A stretch of 64,000 bases of DNA. Source: Burkholderiaceae bacterium. GTDB taxonomy: Bacteria; Pseudomonadota; Gammaproteobacteria; Burkholderiales; Burkholderiaceae_D. A program made the position numbers and the translations under genes. The stretch covers positions 62,001-126,000 of the forward strand of contig SCTK01000016.1 of assembly GCA_004298905.1 (NCBI GenBank), in the 5' to 3' direction. Below are positions 29,764 to 39,579 of this stretch, piece by piece; position 1 is the first letter of the stretch, and every line of letters starts with the position of its first letter. Under the pieces are notes generated by a model. That model was given only the letters and a program-made list of their open reading frames with translations. It was not told where the DNA came from and did not search any database.

Positions 29764-30579
29764 TTAGAACAGTTTGCGCGTTCTCCGCAAGCCGAGCATG
29801 CCAAGCAATGCCACACCGAACAATGCCACGGTGCCTGGCACTGGAAGCGGCAGACAAGCTGTCACACTCTTGAACTTGAAGTAATCGTTGCTCTCGCCGA
29901 GTTGCCCGGAAACCAGCAGATAACGGGAATTGCTCAGGGGGTTGATGGCGGTGTTGGTATCCACAGCGACGCCTTCGTGATTGGTGCCTGCCGAGAAACC
30001 CAGCGAAGTCAGCGTCTTGACGCAACCGCTGACACAGGCACCGGTCAAGTCCAAGCCCGCAGCAGCGGACGCGGAACCCGTCCATAGCTCGACATCCGAA
30101 TCGGTGTCGCTCCAGCCAATCTGGAAAGCCTGCGCACTGACGACGCTGTCAAACTCCAGCAGCAGGAAATCGTGTTTCCCATTGGAATCGATAGCGTGAT
30201 CCGGGGAAGTCAATTCGTTGCAACCCGACGAGCCGTCGTAACAGTTTGAAACACCAATGCCGCCGCCATAGGTGCCGATATAGGCCTTCGTGAAGGCTGC
30301 TGCGCCATTACTGTCGGTGGAAGCATAGGCGCGCATCGACAGAGTATGCCCGCCAGCAACGACACTTGCTGAGTCATACACTGTGCCCGAATGGCCGTTT
30401 GCATCAGTGCCACTATACGCAACACCGGTTTTGACTCCGCTAGTCAAATTCCAGGTAGTGCAGGCGGGGTTGCCGCCACCGCCGCCCGAGCAATCCGGTG
30501 GCGTAGAGGTCGCACTGGCGCTGCCTGAGGCCAGAACAGTAATCATCCCGAAAATCAGTTTAGCGAATGTGTTTTTCAT
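29764..30579 (-). CDS. PEP-CTERM sorting-domain protein
   Basis: I chose the ATG giving MKNTFAKLIFGMITVLASGSASA, a signal peptide with an AGAGGAAA ribosome-binding site before it (271 residues). The mature part is rich in Gly, Ser, Asp and paired Cys, and looks like an extracellular beta protein. The C-terminus LPVPGTVALFGVALLGMLGL followed by RRTRK is a PEP-CTERM signal, with VPG in place of PEP, then a membrane helix and a basic tail. Exosortase should cleave such proteins during export to the surface or into exopolysaccharide. A sigma-54-type promoter and an IHF site lie upstream. The prsT gene upstream on the same strand supports the assignment. Confidence 0.85.
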   Translation of the reverse strand: MKNTFAKLIFGMITVLASGSASATSTPPDCSGGGGGNPACTTWNLTSGVKTGVAYSGTDANGHSGTVYDSASVVAGGHTLSMRAYASTDSNGAAAFTKAYIGTYGGGIGVSNCYDGSSGCNELTSPDHAIDSNGKHDFLLLEFDSVVSAQAFQIGWSDTDSDVELWTGSASAAAGLDLTGACVSGCVKTLTSLGFSAGTNHEGVAVDTNTAINPLSNSRYLLVSGQLGESNDYFKFKSVTACLPLPVPGTVALFGVALLGMLGLRRTRKLF

Positions 30580-30652
30580 TATTTTCCTCTGAATACCGTT
30601 TTCCCTGCGACCACGTATCGATCCGCCTGAGGGCGTCATTACCGCACTACAA

Positions 30653-30668
30653 AGCAAGAGACATACCC
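30653..30668 (-). promoter_or_regulatory. Candidate sigma-54 (-24/-12) promoter of the PEP-CTERM gene
   Basis: On the minus strand GGGTATGTCTCTTGCT keeps the essential GG (-24) and GC (-12) with the right 10-base spacing and the TTGCT half. Transcription would start near 30642, about 63 bases before the ATG. Two -24-region bases differ from consensus. Confidence 0.5.
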
Positions 30669-30695
30669 ACTTTTTTTGGCGCCAAAAAACAATGG

Positions 30696-30708
30696 TAAGC
30701 GTTTGATT
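30696..30708 (-). promoter_or_regulatory. Perfect-consensus IHF site
   Basis: AATCAAACGCTTA matches the IHF consensus WATCAANNNNTTR at every position. It lies about 28-40 bases upstream of the -24 element, where IHF would bend DNA to bring an enhancer-bound activator to a sigma-54 polymerase. Further up, AT-rich sequence with dyads such as AAACCGGTTT (30782-30791) may hold the activator sites. No gene is seen in 30580-30819. Confidence 0.5.
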
Positions 30709-30819
30709 TAAATCATCTATTAATTTCGGGCGGAAGTTTAACAAATTTCACAAAGCCAATGTGTAAAAAGTATCGACAACCAAACCGGTTTAAATTAGCC
30801 CCAAACGAACTCAGCCATT

Positions 30820-33618
30820 TCAACGGCCCAGGGTATTCAACAGCCCACGCGCTTCCTCTTCTTCGGCAAAATGCTTGTTTTGTGCCAACAAATCACTCAA
30901 AGCCATGCGCGCCGCGAGGCGATCCCCGCTCTTGAGCAAAGCCATGGCGTAGTGATAAGCGATGTCGAGGTCATCCGGCGCTTTCACGCGCGCCTGGTCG
31001 AGCCAGTTCAGGCCGGTACGAACCTGTTCCGTTGATGCGGCCTGACTGACCTGGATCCAGCCCAGCGTGTCCATGATGGCTGGGTTGTCTGGCGCGAGCT
31101 GCTGGGCCTGTTGCGCCAGCGTGATGGCCCGTGCCGGATCGAAACTGGTGGTGGCCATCGCCAGATTGTTGAGCAGGGACGCATCCTTGGGGCGTTCGGC
31201 CAGCAGGGCTGCATAGAGTTGCGCGGCAATCCGGTCCCGCTTTTGCTGCGCCGCAGAAGCCGCCAGGTAGTTCATGGTGGCGAGATCCTTGGGCTGTTGC
31301 TTGAGCCAATCCAAACCCAAGACAAACGCTTCGTCGATCTGACCATCGCCGATCAAGGCACTATGCAGTTTGCGCAGCATGATCGGATTAGGCGCCGTCT
31401 GTTGCAGTTTGCGATAGCGTTCAATGGCGAGTTTGGTTTGGCCAGCGGCGTACGCCATATCGCCTTCAACCTCGGCCACCTGCAACGGCGAGGCTTTATG
31501 TTCTTTAAGCTGAGTCAATTGATTCTGCGCCTCAGCCATCTGCCCCGTGCTGGCATAGAGCAGAATCAGTTCAATGCGCGCATCGCTTGCCTGCGGGTTG
31601 ATCAGCAGGGCCTTGCTCAAACTTTGCACCGCCGACGCGTTTTTGCCATCGGCCAGCTGCGCCCGCGCAAAGAGCAGTAGTGCTTCAACACTATTGGGAC
31701 GTTGGCTGACCAGCTGGGCAAACGCCGTCAACGCCGCCGTGCGATTGCCATTGGCCACTTGCGCCCGCCCCATCAGTTCGGCCACGTCAGCATCGTTGGG
31801 GGCGATTTGCTGAGCGCGTTCGACCGCCTGCAAGGCCCGCGCCGTATTGCCCATCTGCAAATACTGGCGCGCCAGTAGCACCGCTGGCTTGAGGATCTGC
31901 GGATGCGTCTGTTGCGCCTTCTCTAGCCAAGCCACGATTTTCTCGCCCGGTTCGCCTGCGCGAACAGCGATTTCAGCGCGGCCCAACAAGGCGTCCAATT
32001 GATCCGGTTGTTTGGCCAGCCGATCTTCAAAACGCTTGAGCGCGGCGTCACGCTTGCCTTCATCCAGATCCATTTGCGACAGATTGAGCAAAGCCGGATA
32101 GTAGTCAGGCTCCTGATGCAAGGCTTCTTCAAAAGCAGCACGGGCTTCTGTACGCTTGTTCAAACGGACCAGCGCCGTGCCCTGTACATTGTGCGCCACG
32201 GCGTGCGTGGGATAGTCATGCACCAATTGCGTTGCCAGACTTCCTGCTTTCTCAGCCGCGCCCGGCTGTGCCGACATCAAGGCTTGAACCACTTCAAACA
32301 TGCGGCGGGAAAATTTCAGCGCTGGGTCGGCATCGCTATTGTTACTCACCGTAGGCAGATCCCCGCGATCCCATTGATTCAACAGCCGTGACATGGCCAG
32401 CGTGCGGCGCGTACTGTCGCGTTTCGGATCCAGTCTGGCAGCGTACTCGAGATAGGCATTGGCGAGTTTCAGATCATTGCTTTGCAGTAGCGCAGTGCCG
32501 GCCAGCTCAAACAACTGCGGCGAACGTTGGTACATGTACAGCAGCGGGCGCAAGGTTTCAAATGCCTGCTGTGGCTGGCGCTCCTGCAGCAGCGCTTGAG
32601 CCAACAGATAACGTGCGGGCACATCGTTGGGTGCCAGTTGCGTGGCGAGCGACAACGCCTTGATCGCCTCATCCGGACGTTTGTCGGCCAGCTCGATGCG
32701 CCCAGCCAGAACATGCGCCTGGGCAAAGCCCGGCATCTCGCGCACTGCGCCCTGCAACTGTTCCCGCGCCTTCTTCAAATCGCCTTGATGGTACAAAATC
32801 AGCGCGCCCAGGTAATCGACCAAGCCGTTGCGCGCATCGATTTTCGCCAGCGCATCCACTGCTTTGTGCGCCTCGTCAAAACGCTTTGCTTCGCTGAGCA
32901 TAGTGACCAAACGAGAATAGCTGACAATGCTTTTCGGTTTCACCGCCAGCAAGGCCTGAAACGCAGCAATCGCCTCATCACGCTGATTCAGCAAGGCATG
33001 CAGATCGGCCTTGGTGGACAAGGCTTCCGGCAATTGCGGTTGCTCCTTCAGCACCGCATTGACTTGCTCGAGTGCTTGCGCCTCCTGCCCGCGCACAAAC
33101 GCCACCCGCGCCTGTCCCAGTCGCGCCGGTGCCAGTTTGGGATCCGCCGTCAGCGCACTCGCGAACAAGGCTTGCGCCTCATCGACCTGCCCTTTCGACA
33201 GAAACGCCATGCCGCGATAGGTCTGCGCCAGCGGGTCCAATGTGTGCGCTACGGCTTGTGCCTGCGTCTGCTCGATCAATGGGTCGAACGCGCGCTGCTC
33301 CAGCAGTGCGCGCAGCAACAGCGGATTGGCCTCCTTGAGAGGCGCACCCATCTCGATGGCGCGCCGGAATTCCTTTTCTGCGTAAACTGGCTCATCCAGT
33401 TCCAGGTATTCCTTGCCCAGCAACACGCGCAAGTGGACATTGTAGGGATCCTGCTGCAACACCGATTTGTAGTGAATCACCGCAGTGATGTGGTCGTCGG
33501 CCGCACTGGCCTGCGCAGCCATCTCGAGCAGCTGCGCGGTCGTTGGCTTGTCTTTGCAGGCCGATAGCGAAAGCGTGCCCGCGCAACACAACAGCAAGGC
33601 AAGAAAACGTAACAGCAT
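30820..33618 (-). CDS. prsT: PEP-CTERM system TPR-repeat lipoprotein PrsT
   Basis: The 932-residue protein has a lipoprotein signal (MLLRFLALLLCCAGTLSLSAC, Cys at residue 21) and then roughly twenty TPR-type helical repeats to the end. Length, lipobox and repeat architecture match PrsT, which is found with exosortase and exopolysaccharide genes. It is periplasmic, probably anchored to the outer membrane, and is thought to help export or assemble the polysaccharide or the sorted proteins. No exosortase, PrsK/PrsR or glycosyltransferase genes lie in the window, so the rest of the system must be elsewhere. Confidence 0.88.
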   Translation of the reverse strand: MLLRFLALLLCCAGTLSLSACKDKPTTAQLLEMAAQASAADDHITAVIHYKSVLQQDPYNVHLRVLLGKEYLELDEPVYAEKEFRRAIEMGAPLKEANPLLLRALLEQRAFDPLIEQTQAQAVAHTLDPLAQTYRGMAFLSKGQVDEAQALFASALTADPKLAPARLGQARVAFVRGQEAQALEQVNAVLKEQPQLPEALSTKADLHALLNQRDEAIAAFQALLAVKPKSIVSYSRLVTMLSEAKRFDEAHKAVDALAKIDARNGLVDYLGALILYHQGDLKKAREQLQGAVREMPGFAQAHVLAGRIELADKRPDEAIKALSLATQLAPNDVPARYLLAQALLQERQPQQAFETLRPLLYMYQRSPQLFELAGTALLQSNDLKLANAYLEYAARLDPKRDSTRRTLAMSRLLNQWDRGDLPTVSNNSDADPALKFSRRMFEVVQALMSAQPGAAEKAGSLATQLVHDYPTHAVAHNVQGTALVRLNKRTEARAAFEEALHQEPDYYPALLNLSQMDLDEGKRDAALKRFEDRLAKQPDQLDALLGRAEIAVRAGEPGEKIVAWLEKAQQTHPQILKPAVLLARQYLQMGNTARALQAVERAQQIAPNDADVAELMGRAQVANGNRTAALTAFAQLVSQRPNSVEALLLFARAQLADGKNASAVQSLSKALLINPQASDARIELILLYASTGQMAEAQNQLTQLKEHKASPLQVAEVEGDMAYAAGQTKLAIERYRKLQQTAPNPIMLRKLHSALIGDGQIDEAFVLGLDWLKQQPKDLATMNYLAASAAQQKRDRIAAQLYAALLAERPKDASLLNNLAMATTSFDPARAITLAQQAQQLAPDNPAIMDTLGWIQVSQAASTEQVRTGLNWLDQARVKAPDDLDIAYHYAMALLKSGDRLAARMALSDLLAQNKHFAEEEEARGLLNTLGR

Positions 33619-33717
33619 CCCTGAAATCCCCGAGACTGAAAACCGCGTTGTAATTTTGGAAAGATGAATTATGCGCGCTTGCCACGCAGACGCCTGGTGC
33701 TTCAGGGTCTGGATTTT

Positions 33718-34494
33718 TTACAAGATCCGCAGCACGCCTTTCATCCAGCGGTCATAGAGCTGCCCGGCCACACGACTGAGCGCTGCACAGCGTGCCTCGA
33801 GGTCGCGCAGGATCTCCGTCCCCGCCTGCGTCGCCCCCGGCCCGTGCTGCTTCAGTTCGGCTGCAATTTCGGCAGCACCCTCGTGCACCCAGCTACGCAC
33901 CAGCACCGGCTCCATTTCGACATGGCACTGCATGCCCAGATGCGCATAAGGTTTGCCCTGTCCATCCCGGCGCTGAATCACGTAACCCTGATTGACACAG
34001 TAGGCGCTGGAAAAAATCGGTGTCGCATCTGGCGGCAAGGCAAACGTATCGCCATGCCATTGAAACGTGGTGAATTGTGTGATTACCCGCCCCTCCCCAC
34101 CCAACCCATCGCGCACCCAATCATGAGCCACAGCATTATCAGCGCGCTGCACAGACCCCCAGCCGATTTCCTTCACGGCATTGCGCGTCACGGCGGCGCC
34201 GAAAGCGCGGGCCAGCAACTGTCCGCCCAGGCAATGCCCAATCAAAGGCACACCCTGAGCATCGGCAGCACGCGCCAATTCCAATACTTTGGGAATCCAC
34301 GGCAAATCGTCGTTAACACTCATTTCGCCACCGAGCAAACAAATGCCCGCATAAGCCTCCGGATCGGCCGGCACCGGCATGCCCTGATCGATGCGATGTA
34401 GCGTGAAATTTATGCCACGCGCCTGCAACCACGTGGCAAAATAACCTGACGCAACGCGAGGGGAGAATTGAAAAATGGCTATCGGTTTCATCAA
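33718..34494 (-). CDS. Class I glutamine amidotransferase (GMP-synthase-like)
   Basis: The 258-residue protein carries the triad of class I amidotransferases: the nucleophile Cys in LIGHCLGGQLLARAFG, and the His/Glu pair in MQCHVEME. A QWHGDTFALPPDAT segment matches the GMP-synthase-like subgroup (YfeJ type). It probably hydrolyses glutamine or a gamma-glutamyl compound; no synthetase domain is attached. The start codon region overlaps by 20 bases with the divergently read protease gene. Confidence 0.85.
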   Translation of the reverse strand: MMKPIAIFQFSPRVASGYFATWLQARGINFTLHRIDQGMPVPADPEAYAGICLLGGEMSVNDDLPWIPKVLELARAADAQGVPLIGHCLGGQLLARAFGAAVTRNAVKEIGWGSVQRADNAVAHDWVRDGLGGEGRVITQFTTFQWHGDTFALPPDATPIFSSAYCVNQGYVIQRRDGQGKPYAHLGMQCHVEMEPVLVRSWVHEGAAEIAAELKQHGPGATQAGTEILRDLEARCAALSRVAGQLYDRWMKGVLRIL

Positions 34495-35203
34495 ACGGTC
34501 CTGGCAGGTTCTGTGGCTTCGTCTGCTGCGGCCAAATCATTATAGGATTGCCGCCGGTCTCTTTATTCTTGGCACTGCGCTCGGCACCACGCTAAGCAGC
34601 GCACAAGCTCAAGAGATCAATGTCGGCGTCGCTGGCCTGTTCCCCCCTAACAAGGTTCTGCTGAGCATGGACGGCCAGACCAAGGTGGTTGCAGTCGGTA
34701 GCAGCCTCAACGGTGTCAAGGTAATTTCCGTCGAAGAATCGGGCGCCACGCTGGAAATCAATGGCCGCAAAGAGTTCGTATCCATGGGCAGTCACTATGC
34801 CGCCATCGCCGGCCGCGGCAGTGACAGCGCCAATGCCAAGTCGATCACGCTGTCCGCTGACGCGCGTGGCCACTTTTTTGCCACCGGCACCATCAATGGC
34901 GGCTATATGCAGTTTCTGGTCGATACCGGCGCCAGCAGCATCGCCCTCGGAATAGAGGACGCCAGGCGGCTGGGCATCAAGCTCGATCCCTCGAGAGTAG
35001 GTTATTCCAATACTGCCAATGGTGTGACAGCGGTCTATAAGGTCACCCTGACCGAAGTCAACGTGGAAGGTATCGTGCTGTATGGGATTGAAGCCGTGGT
35101 GCTGGAAAACATGCACGGCATGGCCCTGCTGGGGATGAGCTTTCTCAACCGCATGGACATGAAGCGCGATGGTCAGACCATGACGCTGACCAAGCGGTAC
35201 TAA
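34475..35203 (+). CDS. Retropepsin-like aspartic protease (TIGR02281 type)
   Basis: The 242-residue product has one N-terminal hydrophobic segment (about residues 25-46, ending in SSAQAQ), so it is likely exported or anchored in the inner membrane. The C-terminal 125 residues hold the single-DTG motif of retropepsin-like enzymes (MQFLVDTGASSIALG), the NGVTAVYKVTLTEVNVEGI strand region and the ALLGMSFLNRMDM end. As in retropepsins, a dimer would be needed for activity. The substrate is unknown. Confidence 0.8.
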   Translation: MAIGFIKRSWQVLWLRLLRPNHYRIAAGLFILGTALGTTLSSAQAQEINVGVAGLFPPNKVLLSMDGQTKVVAVGSSLNGVKVISVEESGATLEINGRKEFVSMGSHYAAIAGRGSDSANAKSITLSADARGHFFATGTINGGYMQFLVDTGASSIALGIEDARRLGIKLDPSRVGYSNTANGVTAVYKVTLTEVNVEGIVLYGIEAVVLENMHGMALLGMSFLNRMDMKRDGQTMTLTKRY

Positions 35204-35240
35204 CCAGCGACTTGACCAGCGGCTTGGCATTCGTTTTTTG

Positions 35241-35315
35241 AATGCGTAGCCGATTGGCCATGCAACGCATTGGCACAGGTTTTATCGTGCCTAGTCGAAT
35301 GGCTATGCAGCGCAT
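35241..35315 (+). repeat. Two imperfect direct repeats upstream of aroA
   Basis: The text TAGCCGATTGGCCATGCA at about 35247 returns as TAGTCGAATGGCTATGCA at about 35291, both followed by (A/G)CGCATT. The first copy is framed by AATGCGT and ACGCATT, an inverted pair. They sit in the 192-base gap before aroA. Confidence 0.6.
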
Positions 35316-35343
35316 TAAGGGCCATAGCCGAGGCGGCTATAAT
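35315..35343 (+). promoter_or_regulatory. Probable sigma-70 promoter of aroA
   Basis: TATAAT (35338-35343) has a weak -35, TTAAGG (35315-35320), at exactly 17 bases. Transcription would start near 35350, about 46 bases before the aroA ATG. Confidence 0.55.
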
Positions 35344-35395
35344 TCGGCCTTTGCATTTTCAGTCGGGGCTGCAAGCCCTGAGCGTTCGCCTCTCT

Positions 35396-36721
35396 ATGTC
35401 CACCCCATCTCAACGGCCCGCCCACCTCGATTTGCCGCGCCGTGCTCACGTGCAAGGCAGCATCACGCTGCCCGGCAGCAAGAGCATTTCCAACCGCACG
35501 TTGCTGCTGGCCGCACTGTGCCAGGGGTCGACCGTGGTGCGCGATCTGCTCGATGCCGACGATACGCGGGTCATGCTCGCGGCGCTGGAACAACTGGGGA
35601 TCAAGCTGCAACGGAGTGGTAACGATTGCACGATCGAAGGGTGCGGTGGCGTCTTCCCGGTAGCGAATGCGGATTTGTTTCTCGGCAACGCTGGTACGGC
35701 ATTCCGTCCACTAACGGCCGCGCTCACGGTTGCCGCCGCGCACAACAACGGCCACTACACCCTGCGTGGCGTGCCCCGCATGCACGAGCGACCGATCGGT
35801 GATCTGGTCGATGGCTTGCGGCAGCTCGGCGCACAAATCAAATACAAGGAAAACGAGGGTTTCCCCCCGCTGGAAATTATCGGCCAGGCATTGCATGCGC
35901 CGGACAAAATCCAGGTGTATGGCGGCACTTCCAGCCAGTTTGTCACCGCCCTGCTGCTGGTTGCGCCTTTGCTGGCGAAAGTGAAACCGCTGCAACTTGA
36001 AGTGGTGGGTGAGTTGATCAGCCAGCCCTATCTTGAAATCACCGTGAACTTGATGGCGCGCTTTGGCGTGCAGGTCAAGACAGAGGATTGGCGCCGGTAC
36101 CATATTGCCGCCGGGCAGACTTACCAATCGCCCAAAGAGATTCGCGTCGAAGGCGACGCTTCCTCCGCGTCCTATTTCCTTGCCGCAGGGGCAATCACCG
36201 GCGGCCCGGTACGGGTCATCGGCGCGGGCAAAACCAGTATTCAAGGCGATGTGCAATTTGCCGCTGCGCTGGAACAGATGGGCGCAACCATCACCTGGGG
36301 CGATGACTGGATCGAAGCCAGTGCCAGTGGGCCGCTCAAAGCCATCGACCTCGATTGCAACCACATTCCCGATGCCGCCATGACGCTGGCGATCTGCGCC
36401 CTGCACACCGCCGGCACCACCACCCTGCGCAACATCGCCTCCTGGCGCGTCAAGGAAACCGACCGCCTGGCGGCGATGGCCAAGGAATTGCGCAAGCTCG
36501 GCGCGCAAGTGGAAGAAGGTGCCGATTACATTCGCATTACCCCACCAGAACAATTGCAGCCTGCCGAAATCGAAACCTACGACGATCACCGCATGGCGAT
36601 GTGTTTTTCGCTCGCCACGCTGGATGGCAAGCTGCGCGCCGGCACACCGCTGCGTATCCTTGACCCCATGTGCGTTGCCAAGACCTTTCCCGATTATTTC
36701 GAAGTGTTTGCCGCTTTATGA
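35396..36721 (+). CDS. aroA: 3-phosphoshikimate 1-carboxyvinyltransferase (EPSP synthase)
   Basis: The 441-residue enzyme joins phosphoenolpyruvate to shikimate-3-phosphate, the sixth step of the chorismate pathway. Signatures are [17 protein letters not shown] (the PEP and phosphate contact), [13 protein letters not shown] and [11 protein letters not shown] near the C-terminus. I chose [14 protein letters not shown] as the start; an upstream in-frame codon at 35270 would include the promoter and repeats. It overlaps cmk by ATGA (36718-36721), so the two are translationally coupled. Confidence 0.97.
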   Translation: MSTPSQRPAHLDLPRRAHVQGSITLPGSKSISNRTLLLAALCQGSTVVRDLLDADDTRVMLAALEQLGIKLQRSGNDCTIEGCGGVFPVANADLFLGNAGTAFRPLTAALTVAAAHNNGHYTLRGVPRMHERPIGDLVDGLRQLGAQIKYKENEGFPPLEIIGQALHAPDKIQVYGGTSSQFVTALLLVAPLLAKVKPLQLEVVGELISQPYLEITVNLMARFGVQVKTEDWRRYHIAAGQTYQSPKEIRVEGDASSASYFLAAGAITGGPVRVIGAGKTSIQGDVQFAAALEQMGATITWGDDWIEASASGPLKAIDLDCNHIPDAAMTLAICALHTAGTTTLRNIASWRVKETDRLAAMAKELRKLGAQVEEGADYIRITPPEQLQPAEIETYDDHRMAMCFSLATLDGKLRAGTPLRILDPMCVAKTFPDYFEVFAAL

Positions 36722-37392
36722 CTTCCATCCCCGTCATCACGATTGACGGTCCGACTGCGTCCGGCAAGGGCACGCTGGCACAACAAGTTGCAACGGCACT
36801 GGGTTTCCATCTGCTCGACAGCGGCGCCCTCTATCGTTTGGTTGCTCTGCAAGCCTTGCGGCTGGGCATCCCGGTCGACAACATTGGCTACCTCACCACG
36901 CTGGCGGAAAAGCTGCCGGTGAAGTTCGATACGCAAGGAATCTGGCTTGATGGCGAAAACGTCAGCGATCTGTTGCGCACGGAAGAAGTCGGCAATCTGG
37001 CCTCCAGCCTGGCGGTGCACGCGCCGGTGCGCAGCGCGCTGGTGGCCCTGCAGCACAGCTTCCGCCAAGCGCCTGGACTGGTAGCCGATGGCCGCGACAT
37101 GGGCACGGTGATCTTTCCCGATGCCTGCCTGAAGGTGTTTCTCACTGCGAGCACAGAAAAACGTGCCGAAAGGCGCTATAAGCAGTTGATCGAAAAAGGC
37201 TTTTCTGCTAACCTTGCAGCCCTTTTGCAGGATTTGAAGGAACGCGATGCGCGTGACACACAGCGCACCAGCGCCCCTCTGAAACCTGCCGACGATGCCC
37301 TGTTGCTGGACAACTCCGATCTGACGATTTCCGCGTCAGTCGATCAAGTGCTCCATTGGTATCAGGAAAGTCGTCAAAAACGGTGCGTCTGA
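36718..37392 (+). CDS. cmk: Cytidylate kinase
   Basis: The 224-residue kinase phosphorylates CMP and dCMP with ATP. Its P-loop is [16 protein letters not shown] at residues 7-22, followed by [12 protein letters not shown] and the [13 protein letters not shown] segment. The start overlaps the aroA stop in ATGA form. Together with aroA upstream and rpsA downstream it forms the conserved aroA-cmk-rpsA-ihfB order. Confidence 0.97.
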   Translation: MTSIPVITIDGPTASGKGTLAQQVATALGFHLLDSGALYRLVALQALRLGIPVDNIGYLTTLAEKLPVKFDTQGIWLDGENVSDLLRTEEVGNLASSLAVHAPVRSALVALQHSFRQAPGLVADGRDMGTVIFPDACLKVFLTASTEKRAERRYKQLIEKGFSANLAALLQDLKERDARDTQRTSAPLKPADDALLLDNSDLTISASVDQVLHWYQESRQKRCV

Positions 37393-37490
37393 TTCCGCAA
37401 TGGAATCTGGCGTGTTGATTAACCTAACCAAGTCCTTGCCGGTGGCCGCAGGCCAAATCTTCCGCATCGACTGAAAGTGAACTGTACAAA

Positions 37491-39200
37491 ATGTCTTCCT
37501 TTATCTCCCTGAATTCCGGCGCACCTGCCGATAGTTTTGCCGCGCTGTTTGAAGAAAGCCTGGCCCGCAAGGAAATGCGCATCGGCGAAGTGATTACCGC
37601 CGAAGTGTTGCGCGTCGACCAGAATTTTGTGGTGGTGAACGCCGGCCTCAAATCCGAGAGCTACGTTCCCATCGAAGAGTTTCACAACGATCAAGGCCAG
37701 GTTGAAGTCAAGGAAGGCGACTTCGTTTCCGTGGCGATCGAATCCCTCGAAGACGGCTATGGCGAAACCCGCCTGTCGCGCGACAAGGCCAAGCGTCTCG
37801 CCTCCTGGCTGAGCCTGGAAAAAGCGCTGGATGACGGCGAGCTGGTCACCGGCACCATCACCGGCAAGGTGAAGGGTGGCCTGACCGTGATGGCCAACGG
37901 CATTCGCGCCTTCCTGCCGGGTTCGCTGGTCGATACCCGTCCGATCAAGGACACCACGCCGTTCGAAGGCAAGACCATGGAGTTCAAGGTCATCAAGCTG
38001 GATCGCAAGCGCAACAACGTGGTGCTGTCGCGCCGCGCTGTGATCGAAGCCTCGATGGGCGAAGACCGCGCCAAGCTGCTGGAAAACCTGAAAGAAGGTT
38101 CGGTGGTCAAGGGCGTGGTGAAAAACATTACCGACTACGGTGCGTTCGTCGATCTGGGCGGCATCGATGGTCTGCTGCATATCACCGATCTGGCCTGGCG
38201 CCGTGTCCGCCACCCGTCCGAAGTGTTGACGGTGGGTCAGGAACTGGAAGCCAAAGTCCTGAAATACGATCAGGAAAAAAATCGCGTTTCGCTCGGCATC
38301 AAGCAACTGGGCGACGATCCCTGGAGCGGTCTGTCGCGTCGTTATCCGCAAAACACCCGTCTGTTCGGCAAGGTCACCAACCTCACCGACTACGGCGCGT
38401 TTGTGGAAATCGAACAGGGCATCGAAGGTCTGGTGCACGTGTCCGAAATGGACTGGACCAACAAGAACGTTGCTCCGAGCAAGATCGTTCAACTGGGTGA
38501 CGAAGTCGAAGTCATGGTGCTGGAGATCGACGAAGAGCGCCGCCGTATCAGCCTCGGCATGAAACAGTGCAAATCCAATCCGTGGGATGACTTTGCGCTG
38601 AGCCACAAGAAAAACGACAAGGTCAAGGGCGCGATCAAATCGATCACCGACTTCGGTATTTTCATCGGCCTGAACGGTGGTATCGATGGCCTGGTGCACC
38701 TGTCCGACATCTCCTGGCACAAAACCGGTGAAGAAGCCGTGCGCGATTACAAGAAGGGTGATGAAGTCGAAGCCATGGTGTTGGCGATCGACGTCGAGAA
38801 AGAGCGTATCTCGCTCGGTATCAAGCAACTCGAAGGCGATCCTTTCAACAACTTCGCGGCCATGAACGACAAGGGCGCCATCGTTAACGGCACGGTGAAA
38901 TCGGTGGACGCCAAAGGCGCCACGATCACCTTGGGCGATGACGTTGAAGGCTATCTGCGCGCTTCCGAACTGGCGTCCGAGCGTGTCGAAGATGCGCGCA
39001 ATCTGCTCAAGGAAGGCGACAAGGTCGAAGCGATGATCATCAACATCGACCGCAAGAGCCGCAGCATCAATCTGTCGATCAAGGCCAAGGACAGCGCTGA
39101 AACGTCCGCCGCGATGCAGAAGGTGCAATCCGACAGCAGCGCTTCCAGCGGCACCACCAACCTCGGTGCGCTGCTGAAAGCCAAGCTCGACAACAAGTAA
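37491..39200 (+). CDS. rpsA: 30S ribosomal protein S1
   Basis: The 569-residue protein contains six S1 RNA-binding domains, recognisable from repeated [30 protein letters not shown] units and linker [11 protein letters not shown] segments. It binds mRNA and brings it to the ribosome. Length is near the E. coli value of 557. It lies 98 bases after cmk and 18 bases before ihfB; the gap before it has no clear strong promoter or Shine-Dalgarno, which is common for rpsA since S1 initiation uses structured leaders. Confidence 0.97.
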   Translation: MSSFISLNSGAPADSFAALFEESLARKEMRIGEVITAEVLRVDQNFVVVNAGLKSESYVPIEEFHNDQGQVEVKEGDFVSVAIESLEDGYGETRLSRDKAKRLASWLSLEKALDDGELVTGTITGKVKGGLTVMANGIRAFLPGSLVDTRPIKDTTPFEGKTMEFKVIKLDRKRNNVVLSRRAVIEASMGEDRAKLLENLKEGSVVKGVVKNITDYGAFVDLGGIDGLLHITDLAWRRVRHPSEVLTVGQELEAKVLKYDQEKNRVSLGIKQLGDDPWSGLSRRYPQNTRLFGKVTNLTDYGAFVEIEQGIEGLVHVSEMDWTNKNVAPSKIVQLGDEVEVMVLEIDEERRRISLGMKQCKSNPWDDFALSHKKNDKVKGAIKSITDFGIFIGLNGGIDGLVHLSDISWHKTGEEAVRDYKKGDEVEAMVLAIDVEKERISLGIKQLEGDPFNNFAAMNDKGAIVNGTVKSVDAKGATITLGDDVEGYLRASELASERVEDARNLLKEGDKVEAMIINIDRKSRSINLSIKAKDSAETSAAMQKVQSDSSASSGTTNLGALLKAKLDNK

Positions 39201-39218
39201 GCAAAGCTGAAGAAACCG

Positions 39219-39515
39219 GTGACCAAGTCGGAACTGATCGCTCGTCTGGCCGAACGCTACCCGCAACTGGGCGCGAAGGACGCGGACTACGCCGTCAAAA
39301 CCATCCTCGATGCGATGACGCAAACCCTTGAAGAAGGGCATCGCATCGAGATCCGTGGTTTTGGCAGCTTTGCGATCAACCGGCGCCCGCCGCGCGTGGG
39401 GCGCAACCCCAAGTCCGGCGAAAAGGTCATGGTGCCCGAGAAGCGGGTGCCGCATTTCAAGGCCGGCAAGGAATTGCGCGAACAAGTCGATTTGAAACAG
39501 CGCAATGAAGCCTGA
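39219..39515 (+). CDS. ihfB: Integration host factor subunit beta
   Basis: The 98-residue protein begins at a GTG ([17 protein letters not shown]) and shows the HU/IHF signature [24 protein letters not shown] ending in [12 protein letters not shown]. As part of the IHF heterodimer it bends DNA at specific sites. This window also contains a perfect IHF consensus at 30696-30708. The Shine-Dalgarno is weak, so translation may couple to rpsA. A terminator follows. Confidence 0.95.
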   Translation: MTKSELIARLAERYPQLGAKDADYAVKTILDAMTQTLEEGHRIEIRGFGSFAINRRPPRVGRNPKSGEKVMVPEKRVPHFKAGKELREQVDLKQRNEA

Positions 39516-39530
39516 GATTCACAGACATTC

Positions 39531-39556
39531 ACGGCGCTGACTCAGCGCCGTTTTTT
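39531..39556 (+). terminator. Intrinsic terminator after ihfB
   Basis: ACGGCGCTGA-CTCAGCGCCGT is an inverted pair with a tight loop, followed by six T. It separates rpsA-ihfB from the lapA-lapB genes. Confidence 0.9.
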
Positions 39557-39579
39557 ATCTGACTGGGGACACACGCACA

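Noticed and set aside
35216-35246. GCATTC-GTTTTTT-GAATGC as a terminator after the protease gene
   Set aside because: The T run is in the loop and not after the stem, so it does not fit an intrinsic terminator.
37419-39485. Long minus-strand frame opposite rpsA and ihfB
   Set aside because: Antisense shadow of rpsA; His/Phe/Asp-rich text typical of such shadows, no start signal.
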